Shown one piece after another: positions 18,442-27,026 of a stretch of 64,000 nt of DNA. The stretch spans positions 4,650,001-4,714,000 of the forward strand of contig CBDHFM010000030.1 in the NCBI GenBank assembly GCA_965262505.1. Reading direction: 5' to 3'. Made by a program: the position numbers and the translations under genes. The notes beneath the pieces are model-generated. The model made no database searches and was not told the origin of the DNA. It was given only the letters and a program-made list of their open reading frames with translations. This DNA is from JACPPO01 sp965262505 (lineage in GTDB: Bacteria; Acidobacteriota; Vicinamibacteria; Vicinamibacterales; UBA2999). How positions within the stretch are numbered: position 1 is the first letter of the stretch; the number at the start of each line of letters is the position of its first letter.

Positions 18442-19691
18442 ACGTTCTCGCCGTGGCGGCGAACCTTGCGGGTGCGGCCGCGAACCGCGTGAGCCGGGTT
18501 GGCCGTCGCGCCGCGAAACGAGTGCGGCGGCTGCGGCGGCTGCGGCGTTCGGGGCAGAAGGGCCTCACGTCCGTCGTGCATGCCGCCCGGCAGGCGGCCG
18601 GTGACACGCGCGCCCGGCTGCTGCGCGTCAGCAGAGCTGCGACCCGCACACGGAAGCGTACCGCGAGGTTCAGGGAGCACGCCGTCGAGCCGTGGTTGGA
18701 ACAGCAGAAGATCGAGCGCCAGCTTGCGGCGCTCGCTCGAGGCCGCGAGCCGATCCTTGTGGGGCCATGGCTATCCGAGGTGGGGTACGAGGTGCTCTAC
18801 TGGCGGCCATTCCTGATGTGGATGGTCGACCGCTACGGAATTCCGCCCGAGCGGCTCATTGCCGTGTCGCGCGGTGGCGTCGGTCACTGGTACGATGGCA
18901 TTGCCAGCCGGTACGTAGAACTGCTCGATCTCGTGGACGACAAAGAGTTCGCCGCGAAGAACGCGGCGCGGCGGTCTGGCGGCGACCAGAAGCAGATCTC
19001 GCCGGGCGAATTCGACTCGGATATCATCGAGCGCGTCGCGGCGCGACATCTGAACGGACGCACGCCGAAGATCTGCCACCCGTCGCTCATGTTCCGCCTG
19101 TTTCGGCGCTTTTGGTTCGGTGATCGATCGCTGGATTTCTTTCTGCAGCATATGCGGTTTGAGCGCATGGTGCCTGAGGCGGGCGATCTGGGTGAGCTGC
19201 CGTCGCGCTTTGCCGCGGTCAAGTTCTACACAGGGCCTGCCATACCGGACACGCCCGAGCGCCGGCGCGTTCTGCGCGGGCTTGTGTCGCGAGTCGCGGA
19301 CGAGATGCCCGTAGTGGTCCTCGACACCGGGCTAAGCCTCGACGACCACCGTGACTTCCTGTTCGAAGGGCTGCCGAACGTGATTCGTCTGCGCGAGCGG
19401 CTGACGCTCGCAACGAACCTAGGCGTGCAGACGCGCGCCATCGCCGGTGCGTCGCTGTTTCTCGGCACGTGCGGTGGCCTCGCATGGCTCGCGCCGATGT
19501 TGGGTACGCCGACGATTGGCGTGTACGAGGACGATCGTTTCCTTGCGCCGCACCTGTTCGTTGCCAGGCACGCCTACCGGCTCATGGGCGCCGCACTGTT
19601 TACGACAATCGATCTCGCCGCCGTCGATTCGCTCGATCTCGTCCCGGACCTCGGGGCCGAGACGAGCTATCGCGCGCCGACAGCGCAATAA
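18438..19691 (+). CDS. Family B putative glycosyltransferase, stand-alone copy 3
   Basis: 417 aa from GTG 18438 (GTGA overlap); the frame is open upstream inside the previous gene, so the overlap start is preferred. The N-terminal 95 residues are Arg-rich (RRAAKRVRRLRRLRR). Family B core: GPWLSEVGYEVLYWRPF (about 109), VSRGGVGHWYDG, QKQIS, CHPSLMFRLFRRFWFGD, AVKFYTG, LDTGLSLDDHRD and LGTCGGLAWLAPMLG (about 342). It is the last of three tandem B genes and ends in a 66-nt gap before the epimerase. Confidence 0.72.
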   Translation: MNVLAVAANLAGAAANRVSRVGRRAAKRVRRLRRLRRSGQKGLTSVVHAARQAAGDTRARLLRVSRAATRTRKRTARFREHAVEPWLEQQKIERQLAALARGREPILVGPWLSEVGYEVLYWRPFLMWMVDRYGIPPERLIAVSRGGVGHWYDGIASRYVELLDLVDDKEFAAKNAARRSGGDQKQISPGEFDSDIIERVAARHLNGRTPKICHPSLMFRLFRRFWFGDRSLDFFLQHMRFERMVPEAGDLGELPSRFAAVKFYTGPAIPDTPERRRVLRGLVSRVADEMPVVVLDTGLSLDDHRDFLFEGLPNVIRLRERLTLATNLGVQTRAIAGASLFLGTCGGLAWLAPMLGTPTIGVYEDDRFLAPHLFVARHAYRLMGAALFTTIDLAAVDSLDLVPDLGAETSYRAPTAQ

Positions 19692-19757
19692 CGACGTTTT
19701 CTAATCACCTGGAGCCCGTAGGCTTCAGCCTGCGCGGTCGAAAAGGACATCCCAGGA

Positions 19758-20900
19758 ATGAGTACCAGGAACGTACTGGTGACCGGCGGCGCCGGCTACA
19801 TCGGATCGCATCTCGTTGACGGCCTCGTGGCTAGAGGTCACGAGGTGGTCGTGCTCGACAGCCTCGTTCCGCAAGTGCATCGCACCGGCGAGTGGCCGTC
19901 GTACGTGAACGCGAAGGCGCGGTACGTCCGCGGGGACGTCCGCGACCGCGAGGCGCTGCAGCCGCTCGTGCTCCAGTCCGATGCCGTCGTGCACCTCGCT
20001 GCGGCGGTCTCCATCGGTCAGAGCATGTACGAAGTCGATCGGTACGTCGACGTCAACACCCGTGGCACTGCGCTGCTGATCGACATTCTCGTGAACCAGC
20101 GGCATCACGTCCAGAAGGTAATCGTCGCGTCTTCTATCGGCGTCTACGGCGAGGGCGCGTACGAGTGTGGCACGTGTGGCCCTCAGGCGCCTGGGCTGCG
20201 CGAGGCGGACCAGCTCGCCGCCCAGCAGTGGGAACATCGGTGCCCGCAATGCGGCACGCCGCTCCGCCCGGTGCCCACCCCGGAGAGCAAGGCGTTGTAC
20301 CGCGACAACATCTATTCGATGACCAAGTACCACCAGGAAGAGATGGTGCTGCTCATTGGCAGGACGTACGGCATTCCCGCCGTCGCCCCCCGCTTCTTCA
20401 ACGTCTACGGCCCGCGACAGAGCCTCAGCAACCCCTACGCGGGCGTGGCGGCCATCTTTCTGAGCCGCCTCCTGAACGACCGGCGGCCCGTGGTGTTCGA
20501 GGACGGCGGTCAGCTACGCGACTTCGTGTCCATTCACGACGTCGTGCGCTGCCTGATGCTGATGCTCGAGAAACCCGGCGTGGACTTCCTTCCCGTCAAT
20601 GTGGGATCCGGTCACACGATCACAATCTTAGAGATCGCGCGCACGTTGGCGATGCTGCTCGGCAAATCGATCGACCCGCAGATCACGAATCGAGGACGGA
20701 CCTTCGACGTCCGCCACAACACCGCCGACATCACCCTTGCGCGTGAGCGGCTCGGGTACGCGCCTTCTGTTTCGCTGGAGGAGGGCATGGCCGAGCTGAT
20801 TGCGTGGGCGCGGACCTCCCCTGATGGTGCTGTCGATATGTTCGACCGCGCACTGTCTGAGCTCGAGCAGAGGGGACTGCTCGTTGAGCCGCCCGCGTAG
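19758..20900 (+). CDS. NAD-dependent sugar epimerase with zinc-ribbon insert (dTDP-L-rhamnose 4-epimerase-like)
   Basis: 380 aa extended SDR acting on nucleotide sugars. NAD site VTGGAGYIGSHL (8-19); catalytic S126 (ASSIGVYG), Y186 and K190 (YSMTK). Between the catalytic Ser and Tyr lies a zinc-ribbon-like insert with CxxC pairs C137/C140 and C162/C165. Similar inserts occur in enzymes annotated as dTDP-L-rhamnose 4-epimerases, which give dTDP-6-deoxy-talose. FFNVYGPRQSLSNPY and RDFVSIHDVVR are typical. No RmlABC genes lie in the window, so the substrate must be supplied from elsewhere or differs. Confidence 0.82.
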   Translation: MSTRNVLVTGGAGYIGSHLVDGLVARGHEVVVLDSLVPQVHRTGEWPSYVNAKARYVRGDVRDREALQPLVLQSDAVVHLAAAVSIGQSMYEVDRYVDVNTRGTALLIDILVNQRHHVQKVIVASSIGVYGEGAYECGTCGPQAPGLREADQLAAQQWEHRCPQCGTPLRPVPTPESKALYRDNIYSMTKYHQEEMVLLIGRTYGIPAVAPRFFNVYGPRQSLSNPYAGVAAIFLSRLLNDRRPVVFEDGGQLRDFVSIHDVVRCLMLMLEKPGVDFLPVNVGSGHTITILEIARTLAMLLGKSIDPQITNRGRTFDVRHNTADITLARERLGYAPSVSLEEGMAELIAWARTSPDGAVDMFDRALSELEQRGLLVEPPA

Positions 20901-20915
20901 CGCGCCCGCATTCAG

Positions 20916-21359
20916 ATGATCATCGCCTTCAATCAGCTTCACACGCTCGCAGGCCAGGTCGGGATGGTCGACGGCGGGTTCGATCCGCTGCACCGAGGTC
21001 ACATCGAGTATTTTCGGTCTGCCGCGCAGCTTGGCGTCCCGGTTCTCTGCAACCTGTCATCGGACGCGTACGTCGGTACAAAGCACCCCGTCTTCCTTCC
21101 AGAGGATCAGCGCGCCGCCATCATCGATGCGATCCGATACATCGACTATACGCACGTCAACCGGTACGACACGGAGACCGTGCTTCGGGAGCTGCGGCCG
21201 CGGTACTATTTCAAGGGCGCCGACTGGCGGGGCAGGCTCCCGGCGGAGCAGATGGACATCTGTCGCGTCTCCGGCGTCGATATCGTGTATCTGAACACCG
21301 TACTGGAGTCCTCCAGCAGGATTCTTCGCGACTACACGTTTCCACAGCAGAACCATTGA
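20916..21359 (+). CDS. Small cytidylyltransferase-like protein (RfaE C-domain/TagD fold)
   Basis: 147 aa. The signature GGFDPLHRGH (20-29) holds the HxGH-type nucleotidyltransferase motif. AAIIDAIRYIDY, a YYFKGADWRG block and the ending SSSRILRDYTFP match the nucleotidyltransferase family that includes the HldE/RfaE C-terminal domain and glycerol-3-phosphate cytidylyltransferase. It may activate a sugar- or polyol-phosphate. The next methyltransferase start overlaps its stop by one base. Confidence 0.8.
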   Translation: MIIAFNQLHTLAGQVGMVDGGFDPLHRGHIEYFRSAAQLGVPVLCNLSSDAYVGTKHPVFLPEDQRAAIIDAIRYIDYTHVNRYDTETVLRELRPRYYFKGADWRGRLPAEQMDICRVSGVDIVYLNTVLESSSRILRDYTFPQQNH

Positions 21360-22027
21360 TGACCATCACCGAGTTCGAACGGCAGGTGCTCGAGCAGCGC
21401 CCCGTTCAGGCGGGGCATTACGACGCCGAGTACTTCACGGGCGACTGGCGTGCGGAGGGGAACAACTACTCGCTCGAAAAGCGTCGGGAAATCGAGGCCC
21501 GCAATCCGGTTCTCATCCAGGAAGTGTTTCAGCCGGTCAAGGTGCTTGACCTCGGCTGCGGGCCGGGCGCACTCATGCACCTGCTGTGGGAGCTTGGAGT
21601 CGACTGCGAGGGAATCGACTTCAGCGAAAGCAGCCGGCGCCTCGCCACGCCGCAGGTAGGCGACCGCATCACGATCGGGCAGGTCACGGATCCGACGCTG
21701 AAGCCCGGCGATGCCTACGATCTCGTGATCTGCCGAGAGGTCATGGAGCACCTGACCGTGTTACAGGTGCGGCGGGCGGTCGCGAACATCGCTCGGATGA
21801 CCTCGAGATTCGCGTACGTCACGACGAGGTTTCATCCGAACCCCGCGTCCCTGCTCGACTTCACGACCCAGTTCGATGTCGATCCGACGCACATCACGCT
21901 GCTCAACAAGGACATGCTCCGGTTGATGTTCGTGCTCGAGGGTTGCCGATCGCGGCCCGATCTCGAGGCTCGGATGGACTGGGGCGGTAAGGGCCGCGTG
22001 CTCGTTCTCGAGAAGCTGACCGGTTGA
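21359..22027 (+). CDS. Class I SAM-dependent methyltransferase
   Basis: 222 aa, ATG 21359 sharing a base with the previous stop (a TTG one codon earlier is also possible). Motif I is KVLDLGCGPGALMHLL (about 61-76), followed by CEGIDFSESS and DLVICREVMEHL (motif IV and post-motif region). This is a typical small-molecule or sugar methyltransferase. It closes the first dense gene run; 195 nt without a recognisable gene follow. Confidence 0.82.
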   Translation: MTITEFERQVLEQRPVQAGHYDAEYFTGDWRAEGNNYSLEKRREIEARNPVLIQEVFQPVKVLDLGCGPGALMHLLWELGVDCEGIDFSESSRRLATPQVGDRITIGQVTDPTLKPGDAYDLVICREVMEHLTVLQVRRAVANIARMTSRFAYVTTRFHPNPASLLDFTTQFDVDPTHITLLNKDMLRLMFVLEGCRSRPDLEARMDWGGKGRVLVLEKLTG

Positions 22028-22222
22028 GGATTTCGACCACGGACTGGTTCGCACTAGTGCCTGTGTCCTTGCACGCCTATTCAGGGTTCGAATTCTTGCC
22101 GGTCGTCGTAAAACAGGCGCGCGGGTGGCAAAGAGAAACAGGGTGGGTCGGATAACGCAGCAGCTCACAGACAAGGCCGTTCGAACCTTCCCGTCGCGGC
22201 TGTGCCCGCGTGAGAGGTCGGC

Positions 22223-24352
22223 GTGTCGCGCTGGACGGCCGTGGGGCTGATGAAGCCCGGAGCGCACCCAGCGGCACACCGCTTCTTCGCCGCCGGCCTC
22301 GTCTGCTTGGGGATCGCCGCCGCGGCATATGGAACGCTACAAGCGACGCTCGTTCCTAGGCCGGCCTCCATCCATGTCAGATGGGCGCTGGGAGTGGATG
22401 ACCCGATACGGCAGGAGTCAGAACAGCGCTACGGTCTGTCGCAGGGAAAGCCATTGGAGGGGCGCACATGGAGTTACACCCTCAGCGACACCTCCCGCAC
22501 GAACATCAGAGCTCTTGTCAGCGACGCCGCGATCGAGGATACGCAGGACCTTGAACGAACCACGTTTCGAGTCAGCCCAGAAGGGCTGAGAGGTCCCTAC
22601 CCTCCTGACCCGTGGATAGCGGTAAGTCTCCGTGGCGTGACCGTCCTCGGGTTGTTTATCGGGCTAATCGGCATCAGTGTGGGGCTCGTCGAGCGAGCCG
22701 CACCTGGCGCGACCGCGACCTGGCTTGTCCCTCGACAGGGGAGCGTCGTCCTGCTGCCGCCTCGACAGAGGGGCGTCGTCCTGCTGTTGCTCGGTGTCCT
22801 GCTTGCCCTCGACATTGCGAGTATGCGGTACATGACCATCACCGAGGACGAACCGCACCACTACCAGTACGGGCAGAACATGCTCGACTTCAATTCCACC
22901 CGCGTCATCGACAGCACGATGCCGCTGCAGGCGCTCAATGCGCTGCCGGCAAAGCTGGCGACACAGCTCCCTCCAGGGCGGCTCTCCACGACGCTCAGCC
23001 ACATCGAGACCGGCCGCTACGCGACAGTCCTGTTCTCCCTGGTCGTTGCCCTCTGCGTTTTCCAGTGGGCCCGACAGCTCTACGGACCAGCGGCCGGACT
23101 GCTGGCACTGACGCTGTACACCTTCGACCCCAACCTCCTGGCGCACTCCCAGCTCATTACGACGGACCTCTACGCGGTCGGCACGATGATCTTCGCGCTG
23201 TACTTCTTCTGGCGATTCCTCCATCTTGGCGGCTGGATGCGCGCCGTGGGGAGCGCGCTCATGCTCGGCCTGGCGCAAATCGCGAAATACACTGCGGTTG
23301 CGCTCTTCCCGATTTTCGTCGTGATCGCTGTCGGGTTCCATGGCAGGGAACTCTGGCACGAAATACGCGAGCGACGTGTCGACGCTCTGCGCCGACGAGC
23401 CGCCGTCTTCTCCGGCGTCGCGCTCGGGTTTGTCCTGCTGAGCTTCCTGGTCGTCAACGTCGGCTTCCTATTCAACCGGACGCTCACGCCGCTGGAGCAG
23501 TACCCTTTCCATTCAAACTTCTTTCGCTCGATCCAGTCGTCCGTAGGCGTCCTCGGCGCTCTGCCGTTGCCGGTCCCCTATCCGTACCTAGAGGGCCTCG
23601 ACCTGGTGGTGGAGCACGAGCGGACCGGCTCGAGCTTCGGCAACGTCTACCTCCTCGGCGAAACTCGGCAAGGCGAGGGCTTCGCGGCCTACTACTTCTA
23701 CGCGAGCCTGTACAAGCTGCCGATCGCGACGCAGCTTCTTCTGCTGGTAGCTGGCGTGGCCTACGTAGCGCGGCGCGGGCGATTTGATTTCCTCAGGGGA
23801 GAGGCTGTGCTGTTCTGGCCGATCCTGTTCTTCGCGATCTATTTCAGCTTCTTCTATCGCGCACAAATCGGAATCCGCTACGTCCTTGTGGTCTTCCCGC
23901 TCCTGTATATCTTCTGCGGAAGCCTGCTTGCGAAAGGAATCGCCCTGACCCGGCCGATGGCCACTGTACTGTCCACAGCAGTCGGTGGCCTGATTCTGTC
24001 GGTGCTGTCGTACTACCCACACTTCCTGCCTTACTTCAACGCGCTGATCTGGGATCGCACTCAGGCGTACACTGTCCTTGCCGACTCAAACATCGATTGG
24101 GGCCAGAACGAATGGTATCTCGAGCAGTACCTGGCAACCCACCCAGGCGTCATCGTCCACCCCGACACACCGACCGCGGGAACGATTCTGGTCAGCGTGA
24201 ACCGGCTCACCGGGGTGATCGGCGATCCGGACGAGTTCCGGTGGCTGCGCGAGCATTTCACGCCGGTGGATCACGTTGCCCATGCCACGCTGGTGTACAG
24301 AATCTCCGACACCGACCTCGAGCGAATCGGCCAAGAGCCAGGGAGAAGGTAA
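22223..24352 (+). CDS. GT-C membrane glycosyltransferase-like protein (ArnT/PMT-like, GT39/GT83 type)
   Basis: 709 aa, GTG 22223 preceded by GAGAGG five bases upstream. About twelve hydrophobic segments alternate with loops. The first periplasmic loop after an early helix carries TITEDEPHHYQYG (about 206), the acidic pair typical of polyprenyl-phosphate-sugar-dependent GT-C enzymes. It also has GRYATVLFSLVVALCVFQW, an ALTLYTFDPNLLAHS block, and a C-terminal soluble part. It probably transfers a sugar from a lipid-phosphate donor outside the inner membrane. Confidence 0.75.
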   Translation: MSRWTAVGLMKPGAHPAAHRFFAAGLVCLGIAAAAYGTLQATLVPRPASIHVRWALGVDDPIRQESEQRYGLSQGKPLEGRTWSYTLSDTSRTNIRALVSDAAIEDTQDLERTTFRVSPEGLRGPYPPDPWIAVSLRGVTVLGLFIGLIGISVGLVERAAPGATATWLVPRQGSVVLLPPRQRGVVLLLLGVLLALDIASMRYMTITEDEPHHYQYGQNMLDFNSTRVIDSTMPLQALNALPAKLATQLPPGRLSTTLSHIETGRYATVLFSLVVALCVFQWARQLYGPAAGLLALTLYTFDPNLLAHSQLITTDLYAVGTMIFALYFFWRFLHLGGWMRAVGSALMLGLAQIAKYTAVALFPIFVVIAVGFHGRELWHEIRERRVDALRRRAAVFSGVALGFVLLSFLVVNVGFLFNRTLTPLEQYPFHSNFFRSIQSSVGVLGALPLPVPYPYLEGLDLVVEHERTGSSFGNVYLLGETRQGEGFAAYYFYASLYKLPIATQLLLLVAGVAYVARRGRFDFLRGEAVLFWPILFFAIYFSFFYRAQIGIRYVLVVFPLLYIFCGSLLAKGIALTRPMATVLSTAVGGLILSVLSYYPHFLPYFNALIWDRTQAYTVLADSNIDWGQNEWYLEQYLATHPGVIVHPDTPTAGTILVSVNRLTGVIGDPDEFRWLREHFTPVDHVAHATLVYRISDTDLERIGQEPGRR

Positions 24353-24713
24353 GCGGGAGAGGTGGGGCCGCAGGACGTCCTCTCCGGTAGGCCGCTGTCC
24401 GCCCACGCGCCCGGCGAGTTGCCCTGGAGTTCGATGTACTGGCCGACTGGTGTCGCAGGCACCGATAATCGAATGATCCGAATACCGTTCGGGCTGGGCA
24501 TCGTCGGCGAGCATGCCTGGCGCTCATTCAAATGGGGCGCGGAGGCGCGCGGCCTACGCAATGGAGGCAGCCGGCGCATGACCATGGTCAACGATCTCGA
24601 AAGGGAGAAGACCCGACGAGAGACCAAGATGTACGAACGGCAGATCTTGCTCAACCAGTGTCCAGAGAACTGGGGCGAGGGTAGGGTGGTCGACATCAAA
24701 GGAGCGGTGACGG
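24353..24713. other. 361-nt interval without an assured gene
   Basis: An open frame runs from GTG 24362 to 24730 (122 codons) and would overlap the start of the aminotransferase. Its third-position GC is moderately high, but the product (with WRSFKWGAEARGLRNGG and a Lys/Arg-rich middle) matches nothing I recognise and has no clear ribosome-binding site. It may be a small gene or spacer. A ribosome-binding site for the next gene (AAAGGAG) lies near 24697. Confidence 0.3.
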
Positions 24714-25811
24714 TTGATTCCGGTCGTTGATCTACAGGCACAGTACCGGAGCATCAAGGGCGAGATCGACGAGGCCGTGCTCCGCGTACTCGACGGCGCA
24801 CAGTTCGTCCTCGGGGAGGACGTCGCGGCCTTCGAGCAAGAGTTCGCCCGCTTCTGCAATGCCGGTGACACAGTGGCCGTCAATTCAGGCACTAGCGCCC
24901 TTCACCTGGCGCTGCTGGCCGCTGGCATCGGACCGGGCGATGAGGTCATCACCGTTCCGTTCACCTTCATCGCGACGATCGCCGCCATTCAATACACTGG
25001 CGCGCGTCCTGTGCTCGTCGACATAGACCCCCGTACCTACACGATGGACCCGACGTTGATCGAACGTGCGATCACGCCGCGCACGAAGGCGATCGTGCCC
25101 GTACATCTGTACGGCCAGCCGGCCGACATGGATCCGATTCTTGAGCTAGCCCACGCCCGCGCTCTCGTGACGATTGAGGATGCCGCACAGGCGCACGGCG
25201 CGGAGTACAAAGGTCGGCGCTGTGGCTCTCTTGGAGACCTCGCCGGCTTCAGCTTCTATCCGGGAAAGAACCTGGGCGCGTACGGAGAAGGCGGCGCGGT
25301 GGTGACCAGCAGTTCCGAGTACGCACGTCGCATCCGCATTCTGCGCGACTGGGGCCAAGAGCGGCGGTACGAGCACGCAGTGAAGGGATTCAACTATCGG
25401 ATGGATGCGATCCAGGGCGCCGTACTCGGAGTGAAATTGCGTCACCTCGAAGGTTGGACGGAGGCGCGTCGGCGTCACGCTATCGAGTACGATCGTCGTC
25501 TCTCTGGCGGCGAACTGGTCACGCCGTATGCACGCGCTGACAGCAGGCATGTGTACCACGCATATACTGTTCGTGTGCGCCGCCGCGACGCTTGTCGCGA
25601 ACATCTCCGGGCGAGCGGAATCCAGACCGTGGTGCACTATCCGATTCCCGTGCATTTGCAACCGGCCTACGCGGATCTGGGCTATCGCCGCGGCGATTGT
25701 CCGATCGCCGAGGCGGTCGCGGCCGAGGTTCTGTCGCTGCCGATGTTTCCGGAGCTGCGCGAGCAGCAGATCGGCGAGATTGCGGAAGCACTTGCCGCCG
25801 TTCCGGCGTAA
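24714..25811 (+). CDS. DegT/DnrJ/EryC1 family sugar aminotransferase
   Basis: 365 aa, TTG start; AGGAG about 10 nt upstream supports it. PLP-dependent transamination of a keto nucleotide-sugar. Seen: IPVVDLQAQY start, NSGTSALHLAL (57-67), TVPFTFIATIAAI, the PLP aspartate in TIEDAAQAHGA (D156), and the Schiff-base lysine in FYPGKNLGAYGEGGA (K185). Substrate class (3- or 4-keto) cannot be read with certainty; the IPVVDL start is common among 3-keto-sugar (FdtB/QdtB/WbpE-like) members. Confidence 0.9.
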   Translation: MIPVVDLQAQYRSIKGEIDEAVLRVLDGAQFVLGEDVAAFEQEFARFCNAGDTVAVNSGTSALHLALLAAGIGPGDEVITVPFTFIATIAAIQYTGARPVLVDIDPRTYTMDPTLIERAITPRTKAIVPVHLYGQPADMDPILELAHARALVTIEDAAQAHGAEYKGRRCGSLGDLAGFSFYPGKNLGAYGEGGAVVTSSSEYARRIRILRDWGQERRYEHAVKGFNYRMDAIQGAVLGVKLRHLEGWTEARRRHAIEYDRRLSGGELVTPYARADSRHVYHAYTVRVRRRDACREHLRASGIQTVVHYPIPVHLQPAYADLGYRRGDCPIAEAVAAEVLSLPMFPELREQQIGEIAEALAAVPA

Positions 25812-25829
25812 GAGCGCGCCGCCGACATC

Positions 25830-27026
25830 GTGAATGTCGACTCAATCCGCCTCGGTGGGGTCGTCCATGGTGTTGACTCGTCGACCCCTGCGGCCGACGG
25901 TCTCAACGGACGAACCCTGGTTGGCATCAAGGAAATGGCCGCTCGCGCTGTCGATTTCTTCTTGAAGATCGTGCGGCGTGCTGTGCGCCTCCGCTCGCCG
26001 GTCGTGCGCGCGGCGCGGCGCGCGCAGCGAGCACGCGATTATTTCGGGCACCGCCGGGACGAGTCGCGCACCATGCGTCAGATCGCCGCTATTGCCCGCG
26101 GTGGCGGGCCGATCGTCGCCGGTCCGTGGCTCGGGGAGGTCGGCTACGAAACGCTCTACTGGGTTCCCTTTCTGCGCTGGTTCGAGGACGCTTTCCGTAT
26201 CGACTCGCAGCGCGTGATCGTCCTGTCACGCGGGGGCGTGGATCAGTGGTACTCGGGACTCTCTGGCGGGTACCTCGACCTGTTCGATTTCTTCACGCTC
26301 GAGGAGTTTGGAGCGCGAAACGCAACACGTCGGACCGAAACTGAGGCTGGGGGTCAGAAGCAGTCCGGTTTCGGGGAGTTCGATCGCGAGATCCTGTCGC
26401 ACGTGCAACGTCATCTTGGGCGCTCGGAGATCCAAGTGTTTCATCCGGAGCTGCTATTTGGGCTGTTCAAGCAGTTCTGGCTGGGCAACCAGTCCATCGA
26501 CCATCTCTGGCAGCACACGCGCTTCCGGCGTTATCCGCCACCCCCACCGGCGGCACTCGATCTCCCTGCCGAGTACGTCGCGGCAAAGTTCTACACGGGA
26601 ACCGCCCTGCCCGACTCCGACGCCACACGTCGCTCCCTCCGCACGCTCGTGTCGCGAGTCGCCGAGCAGCGGCCGGTGGTCGTGCTCGATGCCGGTACCA
26701 CCGTTGACGAGCACCGGGACTACGTGTTCGACGGTCCGCCGAACGTGCAGACCCTGCGCGGCGCGCTGTCGCCGCGCGTGAACCTCGGGGTTCAGACAGA
26801 AGTCATCGCCGGCGCGCAGGCATTCATCGGCACGTGCGGAAGCCTGGCGTGGCTGGCTCCGATGCTCGGCGTACCGACCGTCGCCCTTTTCGCGGACGAT
26901 CGTCTGCTGACCCCCCATTTGCTGGTGGCACGGCAAGGGTACCGCACGATCGGAGCCGCCCGTTTCGCGACGCTGGACCTTCGCGCGGTGGATCGCCTTC
27001 ATCTCCTTGAAGGGCCGTTACGGTGA
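25830..27026 (+). CDS. Family B putative glycosyltransferase, stand-alone copy 4
   Basis: 398 aa from GTG 25830; a later start near 25923 is possible because the first 30 residues are not conserved. A basic region (FFLKIVRRAVRLRS) precedes the core: GPWLGEVGYETLYWVPF (about 98), VLSRGGVDQWYSG, QKQSG, FHPELLFGLFKQFW, YVAAKFYTG, LDAGTTVDEHRD, and IGTCGSLAWLAPMLG (about 333). It lies some 6 kb from the other B genes, next to the aminotransferase and a GT-C protein. Confidence 0.72.
   Translation: MNVDSIRLGGVVHGVDSSTPAADGLNGRTLVGIKEMAARAVDFFLKIVRRAVRLRSPVVRAARRAQRARDYFGHRRDESRTMRQIAAIARGGGPIVAGPWLGEVGYETLYWVPFLRWFEDAFRIDSQRVIVLSRGGVDQWYSGLSGGYLDLFDFFTLEEFGARNATRRTETEAGGQKQSGFGEFDREILSHVQRHLGRSEIQVFHPELLFGLFKQFWLGNQSIDHLWQHTRFRRYPPPPPAALDLPAEYVAAKFYTGTALPDSDATRRSLRTLVSRVAEQRPVVVLDAGTTVDEHRDYVFDGPPNVQTLRGALSPRVNLGVQTEVIAGAQAFIGTCGSLAWLAPMLGVPTVALFADDRLLTPHLLVARQGYRTIGAARFATLDLRAVDRLHLLEGPLR

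Noticed and set aside
24362..24730. 122-codon frame before the aminotransferase
   Set aside because: No recognisable domain or ribosome site and it overlaps the next gene; kept only as a note in the interval description.
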